This document shows positions 62,053 through 64,000 of a DNA stretch of 64,000 bases, one piece after another. The position numbers were made by a program, and so were the translations under genes. The stretch is from Beroe forskalii. Lineage: Eukaryota; Ctenophora; Nuda; Beroida; Beroidae. The notes beneath the pieces are model-generated. The model was not told where the DNA came from. It was given only the letters and a program-made list of their open reading frames with translations, and searched no databases. How positions within the stretch are numbered: the first letter of the stretch is position 1; the number at the start of each line of letters is the position of its first letter. Location of the stretch: contig WFMF01000130.1 of the NCBI GenBank assembly GCA_011033025.1, positions 248,001 to 312,000 on the forward strand, in the 5' to 3' direction.

Positions 62053-63963
62053 CTAAACAAATTGATCTAAAATTGTACTGTTATCTAAAATTGCATATTT
62101 CTGAAAGACTAAGCTATTCTTATTAAGGCAACGTTTAATAATGTCTACAAGATTGGAGTTACTATATCCTCTTTCAATCAGTTTTTGGAAAACGTTTTTA
62201 AGATTGAAGAGGAAAGTTTCTAATTCAGTACAAATGTTAGCATACCTAAGGATTTGACTATAGAATACATTATGGCCTACTTCTAGAGGGATATTACTCT
62301 GTGGAAATGTTAAGGAAACTACAGAGAAATTAAAGTCATCGGTCTTGTTATATACAGACACAATAACCTTGCTTGGTTGGATAGAAATATTGAGGTCCAG
62401 GTAGTTCACGTTCTTGTTGTCATTACCTGACCTCTCCATTTCAAGAGAAGGATGATAGATTTGTTTGATTAGAGCTTCAAAGTTGAGATAATTAGTGGTG
62501 ATAAGATCATCGACGTAGCGTCGTGTTTTAGAAAGAATCTTAGCTAGGGAAAACTTTTTGGACTTTAAAAGATTTAGCATGAAGTTAAACTCTCGTTTAG
62601 CGAGAGTGAGATCCGCGATGGGGGAACTGGAATTTCCACCCATGGGGATTCCTAAGACTTGGATAAAGACTTTACCTGCGAAAACTATATAGGTGTGATA
62701 GATGATAAAATGAACTGCTTCTTTGAGCTGATCTCTATCAAAACTATGGTAGCCATCATAGACCTTCTTCGCGAAGAAACACTTATTTGTATCATATTTA
62801 CAAATATTTATGTACTTGTTTCTTTCAGAGAAGATCAGATCTATAACTTCTCCAATCATATCATCAACTTCTTTAAGGTCTAAATTGGTATATAAAGTGG
62901 TAAAGTCGTAAATTTGGAGATTAAATGCTTCACTGCTCTGCAGTGACTCAAGAAACTGTGCAGAAGAATCTATGCTCCAGAACACATTGACACCACTGTT
63001 ATTGTATATTGTCTGACAATACTTCTTGAAGTATTCTCGTAGGAGTTTAAGACTACAATTAACAAGGATGTTCAGCTGTTTAGTAGCACATCTTCTCGCC
63101 CCAGCTATGAAGCGTGCTTTGTATGGGTTCTTGTGGAGTTTAGGATTCCAGAACAGCCGTGGTAGACACATGTTTTGGTCGTCGACGGTGATGGAGTACT
63201 TGTCTCGTAGTGTCGAAGCGATTTGTTCGACGTAGAAGTCAGGGTCGTTTGGGAGAGGAGAGTAGGTTTTGTTACCCGTACATTCTAATGTATCAGTGTC
63301 AAAACCAAGTTCTTTGAGAAGAGTTATAACATAGAACTTCTTACAGATAAAAGCGAAGTTGTTAGATGCTTTATCAATAGTACAAATGATATAAAGCTTC
63401 TGAAGACGTTTCAGTTCTTCTTTGACACCCTCTCTCTCAAGGACATTGTCTTCAGTTTGTTCAAAGACATGTGGATGGTTGTCTTTATAGAATCCAAGTC
63501 TATTATCAACGATATCCGACACTCTGCTATACCAAGAATCAAAAGCAGCGTTCTTCAAGTGGTACTTCTTACTTTTGCTCTTGATAAAGCTTGTCAAATC
63601 ATCGTCAATACTAGCTTTGATCTCTGACACAGTCTGATGACAAGGAATTCTAAATTTACTACCGAAAGATAAAATATTTCTTAAATCTGGATCATTGGCA
63701 ATACTCAAGTCACCAGTAATAATATGCCCTAGTGGCTCATAATTATAAGATGATAAACTACAGTTACATTGAGAATTTAGAATTGCTCGAACATCAGGAA
63801 TGGTAAGATTTTTGAGAAATTTGCTGTAATTACAAACGGGTAAACTAAGAGGTTTACTATAACGATAGTAAACGCGTAGAGGAGACTTCTCTTGTAGAGG
63901 AGGAGGAAGAAGCTTGACAACAGATTTATCTGAGAGAATGGATTGAAATTTCAAATTATCCAT
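62053..63963 (-). CDS. Reverse transcriptase, Penelope-like
   Basis: 636-codon intact ORF, ATG at 63963, stop at 62053. Motifs in order: TIDKASNNFAFICKKFY (about 195-211), FWNPKLHKNPYKARFIAG (271-288), IYDFTTLYTNLDL (351-363; catalytic Asp of motif A), GIPMGGNSSSPIADL (438-452; motif B), RRYVDDLI (481-488; YVDD catalytic box), NYLDLNI (520-526). The LHK...ARF segment before motif A and the GIPMG..S.P.ADL block are like Penelope-like elements, which use an RT close to telomerase. No GIY-YIG endonuclease is fused at the C-terminus, so it may be an endonuclease-lacking or truncated element. It has no frameshift. A different RT lineage is possible. Confidence 0.85.
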   Translation of the reverse strand: MDNLKFQSILSDKSVVKLLPPPLQEKSPLRVYYRYSKPLSLPVCNYSKFLKNLTIPDVRAILNSQCNCSLSSYNYEPLGHIITGDLSIANDPDLRNILSFGSKFRIPCHQTVSEIKASIDDDLTSFIKSKSKKYHLKNAAFDSWYSRVSDIVDNRLGFYKDNHPHVFEQTEDNVLEREGVKEELKRLQKLYIICTIDKASNNFAFICKKFYVITLLKELGFDTDTLECTGNKTYSPLPNDPDFYVEQIASTLRDKYSITVDDQNMCLPRLFWNPKLHKNPYKARFIAGARRCATKQLNILVNCSLKLLREYFKKYCQTIYNNSGVNVFWSIDSSAQFLESLQSSEAFNLQIYDFTTLYTNLDLKEVDDMIGEVIDLIFSERNKYINICKYDTNKCFFAKKVYDGYHSFDRDQLKEAVHFIIYHTYIVFAGKVFIQVLGIPMGGNSSSPIADLTLAKREFNFMLNLLKSKKFSLAKILSKTRRYVDDLITTNYLNFEALIKQIYHPSLEMERSGNDNKNVNYLDLNISIQPSKVIVSVYNKTDDFNFSVVSLTFPQSNIPLEVGHNVFYSQILRYANICTELETFLFNLKNVFQKLIERGYSNSNLVDIIKRCLNKNSLVFQKYAILDNSTILDQFV

Positions 63964-64000
63964 AAATTTACTATTAAATGATAAAATTAGATGTTCACGT

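Overview
This is an AT-rich, gene-sparse eukaryotic window from a non-vertebrate animal, probably a marine invertebrate; I cannot name the phylum. Genes are cut into short exons with GT-AG introns. There are many minisatellites, palindromic repeats and decayed transposons, a 100-N scaffold gap at 5686-5785, and signs of uncollapsed haplotypes and poor long-read consensus. Exons were called by splice sites, reading-phase continuity and protein similarity judged by eye; no search was run.

Four coding units are supported. (1) BCAS3/Rudhira, + strand, six exons at 9197-13265, the middle of the WD40-like region; neither end was found. (2) A synaptotagmin-like (Slp/SYTL, granuphilin-type) protein, - strand, eleven phase-consistent exons from 32924 down to 17407. 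It has a low-complexity linker, a complete C2A domain and the start of C2B; the N-terminal Rab-binding part and the C2B end were not found. A second partial copy with three exons lies left of the gap (2362-5300), and one of its exons carries a frameshift. (3) A probable Tudor-domain protein, - strand, five chained exons at 38936-40620, perhaps with another exon at 47885-48030. (4) A long intact reverse transcriptase ORF (62053-63963, -), Penelope-like by motif, plus a 5'-truncated non-LTR retrotransposon at 53441-55014.

Layout: 1-5685, SYTL copy 1 with satellites A and B; 5686-5785, gap; 6654-9043, two adjacent transposon-like elements, the second a 1-kb foldback; 9197-13265, BCAS3; 12.1-16.6 kb, 23-bp minisatellites and palindromic arrays; 17.4-33.1 kb, SYTL copy 2; 34.4-37.6 kb, sequence of doubtful quality; 38.9-48 kb, the Tudor-like exons, transposon relics and a 19-21 bp CpG-graded array; 52.8-61.5 kb, a duplicated block with and without a LINE insertion; 62-64 kb, the Penelope-like element.

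The most interesting pattern is that many minisatellites in the SYTL gene begin at exon-intron boundaries and carry the splice site in the unit. Satellite A (41 bp) repeats the 3' splice site plus the first codons of the exon it abuts. Satellite B (41 bp) and satellite C (20 bp) repeat 5' splice sites. Smaller repeats do the same or similar at several other junctions. I know of no name for this arrangement. BCAS3 and SYTL show no functional link beyond position.
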